Shown in pieces: positions 45,677 to 59,118 of a stretch of DNA of 64,000 nucleotides (its first letter is position 1; each line of letters begins with the position of its first letter). Source of the DNA: Natronococcus sp. AD-5 (GTDB lineage Archaea > Halobacteriota > Halobacteria > Halobacteriales > Natrialbaceae); NCBI RefSeq assembly GCF_030734285.1, contig NZ_CP132295.1, positions 682,001 to 746,000 on the forward strand, in the 5' to 3' direction. The notes under the pieces are model-generated. The model searched no databases and was not told where the DNA came from. It saw nothing but the letters and a program-made list of their open reading frames with translations. The translations under genes and the position numbers were made by a program.

Positions 45677-47056
45677 CTACCCGCGGTCGATTCGCTCCGG
45701 CCACGTGTCGCACCGCTGTCTGTCCAGCCGATCGTCGGTCATCGCGACCCACCGCACTTCGTTCCAACTCACCCGGTAGTGGCAGGTCTCCGGTTGCCGT
45801 TTCTCCCAGTAGATGGTCTGCATCGACGGGACGTCCGCATCGGCCGGCGTGATCGGCAGCGGCTCATCCGGCTTGGCCTCCTCTTCCATCGTCTGGAGCG
45901 TCGACTGCGGGGGCGGCGAACCGTAGGTCCAGGCCACCCCCGAAAGGACGAACAGTCCGATGACGACGACGACGGCGGCGATTACCCACCGACGGCGGTC
46001 CGTCCGGGCCGCACCGTCACTGCGGTGGTCCGTCCGCGATGGCTCGTCACTGCGGTCCGTCGCCGACCACCGCGCGGCCGCGCGCTCGACGGCGATGGCC
46101 ACGCCGAGCGCGACGAACGCGAGCCACTGGAGCGCGTCCGTCGAGCCGTCCATGTCGATGTACAGTACTTGAAAGCCGAACAGCAAGCCCCCCGCCAGCA
46201 CCCACCACCGCTCCCGCGGGTTGCGGACGGCCGCGTGCGCCCAGCCGTAAAACGCCACCGGGAGGAGCAGCGATCCGTAGCCGAACACGAGCAGTATCGA
46301 GTAGACGTGCTCGGTCAGGGAGTGCGGTGATCCGGCGATCAGCGGCGCGAGCACCGTCTGTACGACCATCGGCACCAGCGCACCCGCGGCCGCGAACGCG
46401 AGGACCACGACGCCGGTCACGACGCCGCCGCCTGCGACCGCCGAGAGCGCACCCCGCTTCCCGGTTCGCTGGTACGCCATCCCGACGACCAACAGCGCGA
46501 AGACGGCCCCCGATTGCCACGAGCCGGCGCTTAGCGCCGCGAGGGCTCCGGCGAGAAACGGCCGGTCGCGGAGAGCGAGCGCGAGCGCGAAGGCGCCGAA
46601 AAACAGCGCGTAGAACTGCGCTCTGACCCCCTGTTGGGGAAGGAGGAAGAGCTGAGAGACGACGAGCATCGTCAGCCCCGCGGCGACCGCCGCCGCGTCC
46701 TCTCCGGTCACGAGGTACGCCACCCACCCGACGAGCAAGACGCTCGCGGCGGCGACGAGCGTCGTGAGCGCCACGGCGAGACCGTGTAGGACGAGCATGT
46801 TCCCGCCGGAGAGGGCGGCGAGAACGGCCGTGATTGCGAACGGTACGGGCGGGTTCACGTCCCAGACGTCGACGTACGGTACGCCGCCCTGGAGAACGTA
46901 CCAGCCCGTGTGCTGGAAGAACGCCGGATCGGTCGAGATCGCCGGCCACCCGGCCCGAAGATACTCGACTGATCCGAAGGCGAACGCGATGGCGACGATC
47001 GGAGCGAGGATCGCGATCCAAGCGGATCGAATCGTGGGAAGTGAACGCGTTGACAT
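45677..47056 (-). CDS. Polytopic GT-C-like membrane protein (dolichyl-phosphate-sugar glycosyltransferase type)
   Basis: 459 residues from the ATG at 47056 with about ten to eleven helices and one extracytoplasmic C-terminal tail. The first external loop carries STDPAFFQHTGWYVLQGGVP followed by VDVWDVNPP, a GT-C/GT39-like acidic motif (Asp near a WDxNPP stretch). These enzymes use polyprenyl-phosphate-linked sugars as donors outside the membrane. The C-terminal tail contains CHYRVSWNEVRWVAM, with two cysteines that might form a disulfide. It is a candidate for the acceptor of the lipid-linked sugar predicted from the neighbouring UbiA gene. Confidence 0.75.
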   Translation of the reverse strand: MSTRSLPTIRSAWIAILAPIVAIAFAFGSVEYLRAGWPAISTDPAFFQHTGWYVLQGGVPYVDVWDVNPPVPFAITAVLAALSGGNMLVLHGLAVALTTLVAAASVLLVGWVAYLVTGEDAAAVAAGLTMLVVSQLFLLPQQGVRAQFYALFFGAFALALALRDRPFLAGALAALSAGSWQSGAVFALLVVGMAYQRTGKRGALSAVAGGGVVTGVVVLAFAAAGALVPMVVQTVLAPLIAGSPHSLTEHVYSILLVFGYGSLLLPVAFYGWAHAAVRNPRERWWVLAGGLLFGFQVLYIDMDGSTDALQWLAFVALGVAIAVERAAARWSATDRSDEPSRTDHRSDGAARTDRRRWVIAAVVVVIGLFVLSGVAWTYGSPPPQSTLQTMEEEAKPDEPLPITPADADVPSMQTIYWEKRQPETCHYRVSWNEVRWVAMTDDRLDRQRCDTWPERIDRG

Positions 47057-47241
47057 GGGAGAGAGTCTCACCAGCCGTACGATTACGCACATCGAAGAGC
47101 CACCTGAGTGTATCGATTATCTCTCACGAGACTGAGCCGAACCGCCGCAGGATCGAACTCCCATCGTTCGGGACGCCGTTTCCGAGACGTTCGGTGGCGA
47201 AAGTGCCCGGTCACCGAGCGAGCGCCGGTTGCCGGTGCCGT

Positions 47242-48333
47242 TCAAATGCGCTGCGAGACCTTCTTCGCGACGGCGAGGGCACCCTGGTCCCACGCGACGC
47301 GGTGATCGAGACCGCTCTCGTCGGTCCCTTCGTCGGCCTCGTAGTTCTCCAGGTACCACTCGTACGTCTCCACGAGCGCCTCCCGGTTGGAGTACTCCGG
47401 CTCCCACCCGAGACGCTTCAGTTTCTCGACGGAAACGTAGGAGTCCTCGTAGGCCGTCTCGTAGACCCACGGGTACAGCGGGGAGAGGTTCAGCCTCTCC
47501 AGCACGCGGAGGACGGCGACCGTGAGGAACGCGGGCGTCCCGATGGTGCGCTTGCCCGTCCCCGCGCGGTCTATGGGCGCCTGGAAGTCCTCCTTCATCG
47601 TGCCGAACTCGTCGGCGCCGACGTTGAACGTATCGTTCACCGCCTTCTCGTCCCCGGTGAGCAGCAGTTCGATGGCGGTGACGAGGTCGTGAACGTGCAG
47701 TAGCTGATAGTGGTTGTCACCCCACCCGACGAGCGGGACGTTCGCCCCGTCCTCGATCCAGTCGAACAGCACCTGGAACACGCCGAGTCGCTGCGGACCG
47801 ATGAACGTCTTGGGGCGGAGGATGGGGACGCACATCCCCCTGCGACGGAAGTCCTGACAGAGTTTTTCGGCCCGTATCTTGGCCTCGCCGTAGGGGCCAA
47901 CCCCGTCTAAGGGCGACTCCTCGGTGATGGGGTGTTCGTCGTGAGTCCCGTACACCGCGGTCGAGGAGATGTAACAGACTCGTTCGACGCCGTGGTCGTT
48001 CGCCGCCCAGAGAACGTTCCGCGTCCCGTCGATGGTCGTCTCCCGAATGCGGTCGGCGTCCCACAGCGGGAGCGCGGCCGCCGCGTGGACGACGGCGGTG
48101 GCGCCGCTCTCCTCGAGCGCGTCGGCCACGTCGCCCTCGCTCCGGACGTCGCCCGTGACGAACTCGATTCCTTCCGTGTCGTCCTCCTCCTCGAAGGGTT
48201 TGAGGTCGAACGCGGTGACGTCCCATCCCTGGTCGCGGAAGTGCTGGCACGTGTGGAGACCGAGGAATCCGGTCCCTCCCGTGACGAGAACCGAACCGGT
48301 CGAATCGTCGCTGGCGCGCTCACTTTCGCTCAT
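47242..48333 (-). CDS. NAD-dependent epimerase/dehydratase (extended SDR)
   Basis: 363 residues from the ATG at 48333 (longer frames upstream are not acidic). The NAD motif is VLVTGGTGFLGLHTCQHF (residues 15-32); the acidic residue binding the ribose is in FDLKPFEE; VVHAAAALPL and the catalytic Ser/Tyr-Lys segment ISSTAVYGTHDEH with GPYGEAKIRAEKLC complete the site. It modifies an NDP-sugar or lipid-linked sugar. It is divergent to the UbiA-family gene at 48778. A lipid-linked-pentose epimerase role is possible but unproven; UDP-hexose epimerase is the default alternative. Confidence 0.88.
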   Translation of the reverse strand: MSESERASDDSTGSVLVTGGTGFLGLHTCQHFRDQGWDVTAFDLKPFEEEDDTEGIEFVTGDVRSEGDVADALEESGATAVVHAAAALPLWDADRIRETTIDGTRNVLWAANDHGVERVCYISSTAVYGTHDEHPITEESPLDGVGPYGEAKIRAEKLCQDFRRRGMCVPILRPKTFIGPQRLGVFQVLFDWIEDGANVPLVGWGDNHYQLLHVHDLVTAIELLLTGDEKAVNDTFNVGADEFGTMKEDFQAPIDRAGTGKRTIGTPAFLTVAVLRVLERLNLSPLYPWVYETAYEDSYVSVEKLKRLGWEPEYSNREALVETYEWYLENYEADEGTDESGLDHRVAWDQGALAVAKKVSQRI

Positions 48334-48777
48334 CGTGACATCAGGCCGGACGTCGACGCGACGCTTCAATAGTGTATCGGCAGTTAGCCGACAGTAAAAC
48401 GGCAGAGATGACTCGTGATCGCTCGGGAACACGTGCTCGAAGCGGGATAGCGGATCAAATCGAATACGGCGTGCGAAGTCGTTATTACGGTGCGATCCGC
48501 GAAAGCCGCCGGACGTCGAAACAGTGGCTCGAACCGCAACGGCCGACTCGTCGACCGGTAGTTCCGAGCTCTCGTTTTCGCTCGAGCGAACGTTTCCGAT
48601 AGCTCCGCTCGGGATATTTCGATGATATCGGCCGAACGTCGATACTGCGACGGATCGCTGGAAGTGAAACAAGTCCAATATCAAGACTCCCTATATTTAG
48701 CACAGTCAAACACTCGTAAAGAGGGTTAATATGAGCGCGAGCCTTTTTTGTTCATTCTGAGGGTTGAGTGATAGACG
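48334..48777. other. Divergent intergenic region between epimerase and UbiA genes
   Basis: About 440 bp with no gene. A nine-codon frame starting at the ATG at 48731 ends just before the UbiA start; I do not claim that it is translated. AT-rich stretch CCCTATATTTAGC near 48690 may be the UbiA promoter. Confidence 0.4.
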
Positions 48778-49692
48778 ATGGCTCGCGTCTACGCCGACCA
48801 GAGTCGGCTCATGGGAACCGTTTCCGGCCTCGTAAAGGAGATACGTCCCTGGCAGTGGTACAAACAGAGCATCCTCCTGCTGGGACTCGTCTTCTCCAAG
48901 AGTTTGTTCGATCCGGTCGCCGTTACGAACGTCGTCCTCGGAATCGTCGCCTTCTGTGCTATCGCGGGCGCGACGTACATCGGCAACGACATCGCCGACG
49001 TCGAAGAGGACCGCAACCACCCGCGAAAGAAACACCGGCCCATCGCCAGCGGGCAGGTGTCGATCCCCGTCGCGGCGGCGTTCGGCGCCCTGCTCTTCGT
49101 CGGCGGACTCACTCTCTCCTGGCGTCTCGGTCCGCTGTTTTTCATCGTCATCCTCGCGTATCTCGCACAGAACAGTCTTTACACCGCCTACCTGAAGGAG
49201 ATCGTCATCGTCGACGTGATGGTCATCGCCATCGGATTCGTCCTGCGGGCCATCGCGGGCGTCGTCGCCATCGACGTCTACCTGAGCCCCTGGCTCGTCG
49301 TCTGTACGTTCCTCACGGCGCTGATGCTCGCGCTCGGCAAGCGCCGCCACGAGATGACCATTAGCGACGATCCGGCCGCGTCGCGCGCCATCCTCGCCGA
49401 GTACACCGAGGAGACGCTCGACCACCTGCTCATCGTCGTTCTCTCGGCGCTGGTCGTCTCCTACTCGCTCTACACGTTCTTCCGCGGCGGAGAGTGGATG
49501 ATGGTCACGCTCCCGTTCGCCTTTTTCGCGGTCTTCCGCTACCACCATCTCGTGTATACGAAGGATCTGGGCGGCAACCCGAAGTTCCTCCTCGGCGATC
49601 GCCCGTTTCTCGTCAACCTCGTCGCCTGGGGCCTCGTCGTTATCGCGATCCTTTACCAGGACCCGTCCCAACTACTCGAAACGATCACGTGA
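48778..49692 (+). CDS. UbiA-family prenyltransferase, decaprenyl-phosphate phosphoribosyltransferase-like
   Basis: 304 residues with about nine helices. After the N-terminal IRPWQWYKQSILLL comes the catalytic NDIADVEEDRNHPRKKHRPI (N70, D71, D74, D78, R79), then FVLRAIAGVVAI, LALGKRRHEM and FRYHHLVYTKDLGG. This combination (RPxQWxKN-like start, GKRxxE and RY) is that of the DPPR synthase branch (Rv3806c/UbiA), which joins phosphoribosyl diphosphate to polyprenyl phosphate, rather than quinone or GGGP prenyltransferases. It is followed by a PHP phosphoesterase gene (31-nt gap) that could remove the 5' phosphate. Confidence 0.85.
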   Translation: MARVYADQSRLMGTVSGLVKEIRPWQWYKQSILLLGLVFSKSLFDPVAVTNVVLGIVAFCAIAGATYIGNDIADVEEDRNHPRKKHRPIASGQVSIPVAAAFGALLFVGGLTLSWRLGPLFFIVILAYLAQNSLYTAYLKEIVIVDVMVIAIGFVLRAIAGVVAIDVYLSPWLVVCTFLTALMLALGKRRHEMTISDDPAASRAILAEYTEETLDHLLIVVLSALVVSYSLYTFFRGGEWMMVTLPFAFFAVFRYHHLVYTKDLGGNPKFLLGDRPFLVNLVAWGLVVIAILYQDPSQLLETIT

Positions 49693-49723
49693 CCAGTTCG
49701 TTCCACTTCGCACCGAGACCACC

Positions 49724-50404
49724 ATGACACGCCGATACGATCTCCAGGTACACACGGACGCCTCGCCCTGCTCGAGGACGCCTCCCGAGCGCGTCGCTGC
49801 AGCGGCGGTCGACGCCGGACTCGACGGCATCGCCGTCACCGATCACGACACGGTCGCCAACGTCGAATCCGTCCGGGACGCCGCGCCGGACGACCTCGAC
49901 GTGATTTCCGCAGTCGAGGTGACGACGACCGAGGGCCACCTCCTGGCGCTCGACGTGACGGAAGCGCCGCCGCAGGCGGACCCGCTGACGGTGATCGATC
50001 ACGTTCACGATCAGGGCGGCGTCGCCGTCCTCTCGCACCCGTTCGACGCGCTGCGACAGTACTACGAGACCGACCTCGAGGCCCTCGCCGAGGCCGTCGA
50101 CGGGATCGAGGCGGTGAACTCCCGCTGCGTCAGCCGACGGTTCAACGAGCGCGCAGCGGCGTTCGCGGCCGCCCACGACCTACCGGCGACCGGCGGGAGC
50201 GACGCTCACTTCCCGATGGAGGTCGGCCGCGCGTACACCAGCGTCGAGGGCGACGGGTCGCTCGCGGACGCCGTGCGCGAAGGGCGCGTGCGGCCGGGCG
50301 GTCGCGGACGGTACCTCTCGGGACACGTCGCGACGAAACTCCACCAGTTTCGCACCGTTTCCGGTCGCACCATTACGGATCTCACGTCGGGACGATTCCC
50401 ATGA
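49724..50404 (+). CDS. PHP-domain phosphoesterase
   Basis: 226 residues. PHP metal motifs are present: DLQVHTDASPCSRTP (HxD-like first motif), VTDHDT (TDHD motif), SAVEVTTTEGHLLALD (glutamate and histidine), AVLSHPFDAL (His) and ATGGSDAHFPMEVGRAY (SDAH). Such proteins hydrolyse phosphate esters or phosphodiesters with a trinuclear metal centre. Position between the UbiA gene and an AglD-like membrane protein, with ATGA overlap to the latter, suggests a role in the same lipid-linked sugar pathway, for example dephosphorylation of polyprenyl-phosphoribose 5-phosphate (inference). Confidence 0.88.
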   Translation: MTRRYDLQVHTDASPCSRTPPERVAAAAVDAGLDGIAVTDHDTVANVESVRDAAPDDLDVISAVEVTTTEGHLLALDVTEAPPQADPLTVIDHVHDQGGVAVLSHPFDALRQYYETDLEALAEAVDGIEAVNSRCVSRRFNERAAAFAAAHDLPATGGSDAHFPMEVGRAYTSVEGDGSLADAVREGRVRPGGRGRYLSGHVATKLHQFRTVSGRTITDLTSGRFP

Positions 50405-51366
50405 CGACGAGCGACAAAGCCGTCGTCGACCGAAGCCGGGCGGTCATCCGTAGTCACGGCGTCTGGCTGACGGCGCTGCTCTCGGTCGTCGTCTTCCTCG
50501 GCCTCGCCGTCTACGCGGACGTCGGTAACGTGATGACCGCTCTCGCCACGGTGGAGTGGGAGACGTTCGGAATCGTCGTCGGCCTAACGACCGCCGGCTA
50601 CGGCTTCCGGTTCGCCAAGTGGCATTACTACCTCCGCTGTCTCGAGATCGACGTTCCGTTCGATGCGAGCGCCGTCACCTTCTTCAGCGGCCTGATGATG
50701 GTCGTCACGCCGGGGAAGGCCGGCGAGGTCTGGAAGGCGTGGTTCCTCCGCGACAAGCGCGGCGTCCCCGCGAGCAAGACCACCTCCGTCGTCGGCGCCG
50801 AGCGCATCACGGATCTCATCGCGCTCAGCGCGATGGCCGCGCTCGGATTGGTGGTCTACAGCCGCTCGTCGCTCCCTATCGTCGGTATCCTCACCCTCCT
50901 CGCGGTCAGTATCGGGTTCCTTCAGTGGCGGCGGGCCTGTCTGGTGGTCCTCGGACGACTCGAATCGGTCCCGGTCGTCGGCGAGTACGCGACCGAACTC
51001 GAGCAGTTTTACGAGAGTACGTACCGTCTGTTCCAGTTCCGCCCGCTGGTCGTCTCGACGCTGTTTAGCCTCGGGGCGTGGGGATTAGAGGGGATCGCAC
51101 TCTGGGTGGTACTCGACGGGTTCGGCGTCGAAGCCAGCGTCGTGATCGGCCTGTTCGTCTTCGGGCTCGGATCGGTCGTCGGTGCGGTATCGATGCTCCC
51201 CGGTGGACTCGCGGCGGCGGAGGCGTCGATGGTCGGCGTGCTGGTCACGTTCGGCTACCCCGAAGCCGTCGCGGCCGCCGCCACGATGGTCATTCGCGTG
51301 GGGACGCTCTGGTACGCCGCGGCGCTCGGCACCGCGGTGTTTCTAACGTACAAGGGGACTCGGTGA
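50401..51366 (+). CDS. Second AglD/UPF0104-type membrane protein
   Basis: 321 residues with about eight helices. Landmarks: DASAVTFFSGLMMVVTPGKAG near residue 81, SKTTSVVGAERITDLIAL, and GSVVGAVSMLPGGLAAAEAS near residue 262. The two PxGxxG-type loops are the conserved part of the lysylphosphatidylglycerol-synthase membrane region. The ATG overlaps the PHP stop by 4 nt, so it is co-translated. Together with UbiA and PHP it could flip the finished lipid-linked sugar. It is a distant homologue of 39688-40707. Confidence 0.87.
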   Translation: MTTSDKAVVDRSRAVIRSHGVWLTALLSVVVFLGLAVYADVGNVMTALATVEWETFGIVVGLTTAGYGFRFAKWHYYLRCLEIDVPFDASAVTFFSGLMMVVTPGKAGEVWKAWFLRDKRGVPASKTTSVVGAERITDLIALSAMAALGLVVYSRSSLPIVGILTLLAVSIGFLQWRRACLVVLGRLESVPVVGEYATELEQFYESTYRLFQFRPLVVSTLFSLGAWGLEGIALWVVLDGFGVEASVVIGLFVFGLGSVVGAVSMLPGGLAAAEASMVGVLVTFGYPEAVAAAATMVIRVGTLWYAAALGTAVFLTYKGTR

Positions 51367-51628
51367 GACCACCTCGCTTCGTTCGGTCTTCGTCCGCCCG
51401 TAGACGTATCAGGAGGAGATTGGAAGCGCACCAATTCCGAGGTCCCGGTCGTGAATACGGACGTTTGCGAGCTCTACCTTTTCCAGACGCGGCTGTAAAT
51501 CGGCCCTGGACTGACCCGCGATCAGCTGAAGGCAAGGCGACTCGTCCACTGGGAGGGGTATTAGCACGCCACGTTACGAATGGGCTCGTAGGACACACTG
51601 AATACCCACCCCGTTGTTTTGAGCAGGC

Positions 51629-53323
51629 TCAGGCCGCGTGAACCGGCTCAAGTCGACCGCCGAAACTCACCAGCCAGAGGATCGTCAGTCCCAGCCAGTA
51701 GACGACCATCACGGGAACGACGATCACGAGCATCGCGATGACGCCCTGCGGAAGGAGCGCGCCGAGACAGCAGAGCGCGATCGTCACCTCGCGCCACCGC
51801 TTGCGCATCGTCCGGTAGGAGGCGATCCCCGTGACGTGGAATACCACCATCGTGATCACGACGTCTACGAGGAAGCCGACCCCGACCGACGCGAGGAAGA
51901 CGAGCCAGAAGAAACTCGGCGCGCGGTAGCTGACGACCATTCCTGCGTGGGTCGCGTCGGTCACCAGGTACGCCATCATCGGCGGGGCGACGAATAGGTA
52001 CCCGCCGACGCTTCCCGCGAATAGTCCGACGACGAGCGCGAGCGCCCACCACTCGAAGACGACGCGCGAACCCGTGGCGAGGCCGCGCTCGAGTACCGCC
52101 GGCCACGCGTAGTAGCAGAGCAGCGGCACGACGGCGGCCAGCGCCAGGATCGCGGCGACTTTCATCTCGAACGCCAGGATTTCGACGGGGTGGATGAGGA
52201 CGATGTCCACGTCGACCGGGCGGACGCGCTCCGGCAGGCGGGAGGTGAAATCGTTCACGAGGAGTCCCATTCCTCCCTGATAGAGGACCACGAAGACGCC
52301 GAAGAACACTAGCATGAAGACCGAACCGATAATTAGCAGTTTCTCGTGCAACGTGGAGATGATACACCGAATATCGTCGTAGTAGCCCTCGATCTCGTCG
52401 TCCGTGTTCCGTTCGACGAAGGCGCTCGAGACGCCCAACGCGGTGGACTCGATCGTATCGGCGATCTGTCGTGATCCACTGGTAATATCCGTGTCCGAAT
52501 CGACCGACTCACTCGTTTCATCCACGTCAACCGACGATTCGGCGTCCTTTGACAGGGAAGCGTCCGAGATCCGTTTTGGTGCTCGCACGGCTACGAGGAG
52601 TTTTATACAGAGAAGGCCGGCGCCGTACAGCACGACCAGCGGCGCGGCGACGAGTAGCATCGAGAACGGATCAGGAGAGCCGTTGACGACCGAACTGGCG
52701 ATCACAACGCCGAAGATGGCGACTCGCCAGTGGCCCCTGAACGTCTCGTACGAAACGATCTCGGCGTACGCTAAACTCGTCATGACGAGCGGTAACTCGG
52801 CGGCTGCCCCCATGACCAACATGAGCGTAAGGATAAACTGCGTCCAGTAGACGATCGAATACGTCGGCGTGAACCCGCTGGCGATCGCGTTCGCCGTGAG
52901 GAACTCGAAGAGGAACGGGAAGATCACCGCGTATGCGTAGGCGACACCTCCGACGAAGAGACAGACGGCGAGACCACTCACGCCGATCGTGACGTACCAC
53001 CGCTGTCGGAACCAGGACCACACCCCGCGCTCGCCGAGCGACGTGCGCAGTGTGACGATCACCATCGGAAGCGTGAACACAATGCCACCGATCGTGGCGA
53101 GCTTCGCCTGCAGTAATATCACGTCGAACGGCGTCAACGCGACGATCTCCGCACCCCGCATGAGCAGGTCACGTTCGAGAAGGGGCCAGAGCCACAGTCG
53201 AACGGAGTAAAAGACCCCGAGAAAGCTGGCGAGAAAGATCACCAAGAGGACGCGCAAGCGTTCCCGAACCGTTGCCAAGAACCGCCCGAACGGCGTGTCA
53301 CGTAGTTTCGGTCCGTAATCCAT
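51629..53323 (-). CDS. tatC: TatC-TatC fusion, twin-arginine translocase subunit (TatCt type)
   Basis: 564 residues from the ATG at 53323; a TTG at 53467 would add 48 residues of low coding quality. Two TatC domains lie in series. The first (residues about 15-240) has ELPLVMTSLAYAEIVSYE and SSVVNGSPDPFSMLLVA; the second (about 300-560) has LHEKLLIIGSVFMLVFFGVF, IHPVEILAFEMKVAAI and LLCYYAWPAVLERG. A long acidic linker rich in Ser/Asp separates them. The fold gives about 12-14 helices, as in haloarchaeal TatCt. It recognises Tat signal peptides; a Tat-exported copper protein is encoded divergently. The N-terminus is uncertain. Confidence 0.85.
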   Translation of the reverse strand: MDYGPKLRDTPFGRFLATVRERLRVLLVIFLASFLGVFYSVRLWLWPLLERDLLMRGAEIVALTPFDVILLQAKLATIGGIVFTLPMVIVTLRTSLGERGVWSWFRQRWYVTIGVSGLAVCLFVGGVAYAYAVIFPFLFEFLTANAIASGFTPTYSIVYWTQFILTLMLVMGAAAELPLVMTSLAYAEIVSYETFRGHWRVAIFGVVIASSVVNGSPDPFSMLLVAAPLVVLYGAGLLCIKLLVAVRAPKRISDASLSKDAESSVDVDETSESVDSDTDITSGSRQIADTIESTALGVSSAFVERNTDDEIEGYYDDIRCIISTLHEKLLIIGSVFMLVFFGVFVVLYQGGMGLLVNDFTSRLPERVRPVDVDIVLIHPVEILAFEMKVAAILALAAVVPLLCYYAWPAVLERGLATGSRVVFEWWALALVVGLFAGSVGGYLFVAPPMMAYLVTDATHAGMVVSYRAPSFFWLVFLASVGVGFLVDVVITMVVFHVTGIASYRTMRKRWREVTIALCCLGALLPQGVIAMLVIVVPVMVVYWLGLTILWLVSFGGRLEPVHAA

Positions 53324-53463
53324 CCCCGGTTGGCGAACTCGCGGCTCTCTCGGCGGCAACTTGCCCCCCGTACGCGCTGCACGGCTATCAAGCCCTCGCA
53401 CATATGATAGTTCGCGAGACGATCGATTCCCTACATCTACGTTTTCACTAGAGTTCCGATCAC

Positions 53464-53512
53464 TCAAGTAATCTTGATGAAGGGTTTAAGCGTCTCGTCG
53501 TGACCAGACGAG
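53464..53512. promoter_or_regulatory. Promoter region of the blue copper protein with two palindromes
   Basis: TCAAG-TAAT-CTTGA (53464-53477) is a perfect palindrome just upstream of the TATA-like GGGTTTAAG (53482-53490); CTCGTC-N7-GACGAG (53494-53512) lies between TATA and the ATG at 53517. Candidate regulator sites. Confidence 0.4.
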
Positions 53513-53516
53513 TCTA

Positions 53517-53948
53517 ATGGTACGGGAAACTACGCGGCGGCGAGTTCTCCAGATGTCCGGCGGAGCGCTTCTACTCGGGCTTGGAGGCGCGTCTGCGAGC
53601 GCACAGGAAGACGGTGAACCTCTCGAGCCCGATACGCGGATCGTACTCGAGGCCCTGACAGAGGGCTGGCGCGGCGTCGAGCCCCAAGAGATCGCAGACC
53701 AAGACAATCCGACGCTCACGCTTCAGGAAGGTGAATCGTACGAGATCGGCTGGGAAGAAGGCGACGGCGCGGCTCACAATATCGAACTCGTCGACGATAA
53801 CGACGAAGTAGTCGACGACTATCAGACCGAAGAAGCGACCGAGGGCGGCGAGGATCAGTTCATCCGGTTCGACGCGGCCCCCGAAATCGCCGAGTACGTC
53901 TGTCGGGTGCATCCACAAACGATGCGCGGCGAAATCGCCGTCCAGTAG
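53517..53948 (+). CDS. Tat-exported plastocyanin/halocyanin-like blue copper protein
   Basis: 143 residues. A twin-arginine signal (TTRRRVLQMSGGALLLGLGG, residues 5-24) precedes a cleavage-like ASA-Q site, giving a small mature protein. The mature part has the cupredoxin copper quartet His87 (AAHNIEL), Cys129, His132 and Met136 (YVCRVHPQTMRGE). No lipobox is seen. It would carry electrons outside the membrane or bind copper. It is divergent from the TatC fusion, its probable exporter. Confidence 0.85.
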   Translation: MVRETTRRRVLQMSGGALLLGLGGASASAQEDGEPLEPDTRIVLEALTEGWRGVEPQEIADQDNPTLTLQEGESYEIGWEEGDGAAHNIELVDDNDEVVDDYQTEEATEGGEDQFIRFDAAPEIAEYVCRVHPQTMRGEIAVQ

Positions 53949-54139
53949 CCGTCGCGTACGACGTGGAAACGCCGAATCGTTTGCTGCGGGTGTAGCGAAG
54001 TCTTATCGGCCAATTGGGAGTAAGTGGCCGACTCGAGAGTCGAAGTTGGACGTGCGGGCTCCTTATGAGACTATGCGAACAGAAACCAAAACTGCTCGAA
54101 ACGAATTTTTCTTCGGTTCGCCGCTACGGTTCTTTCGCT

Positions 54140-58960
<4,821 letters not shown>

Positions 58961-59118
58961 CTAAGCAGATCATATTTACGTGATTAAATAAAATTATAGT
59001 TTAATGTAAAAAGAATAATGTCTGAGTGGTTATTGTAGTAGCTCGCAACGACGAATAACTTACGGTGAGCAGTTGCTCGTTCTGTTGATGCAGTATGAGG
59101 ATAAACCGGTTCGACCAG

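Noticed and set aside
48731-48760. Nine-codon leader peptide before the UbiA gene
   Set aside because: No regulatory structure that depends on it was seen and leader-peptide attenuation is not established here.
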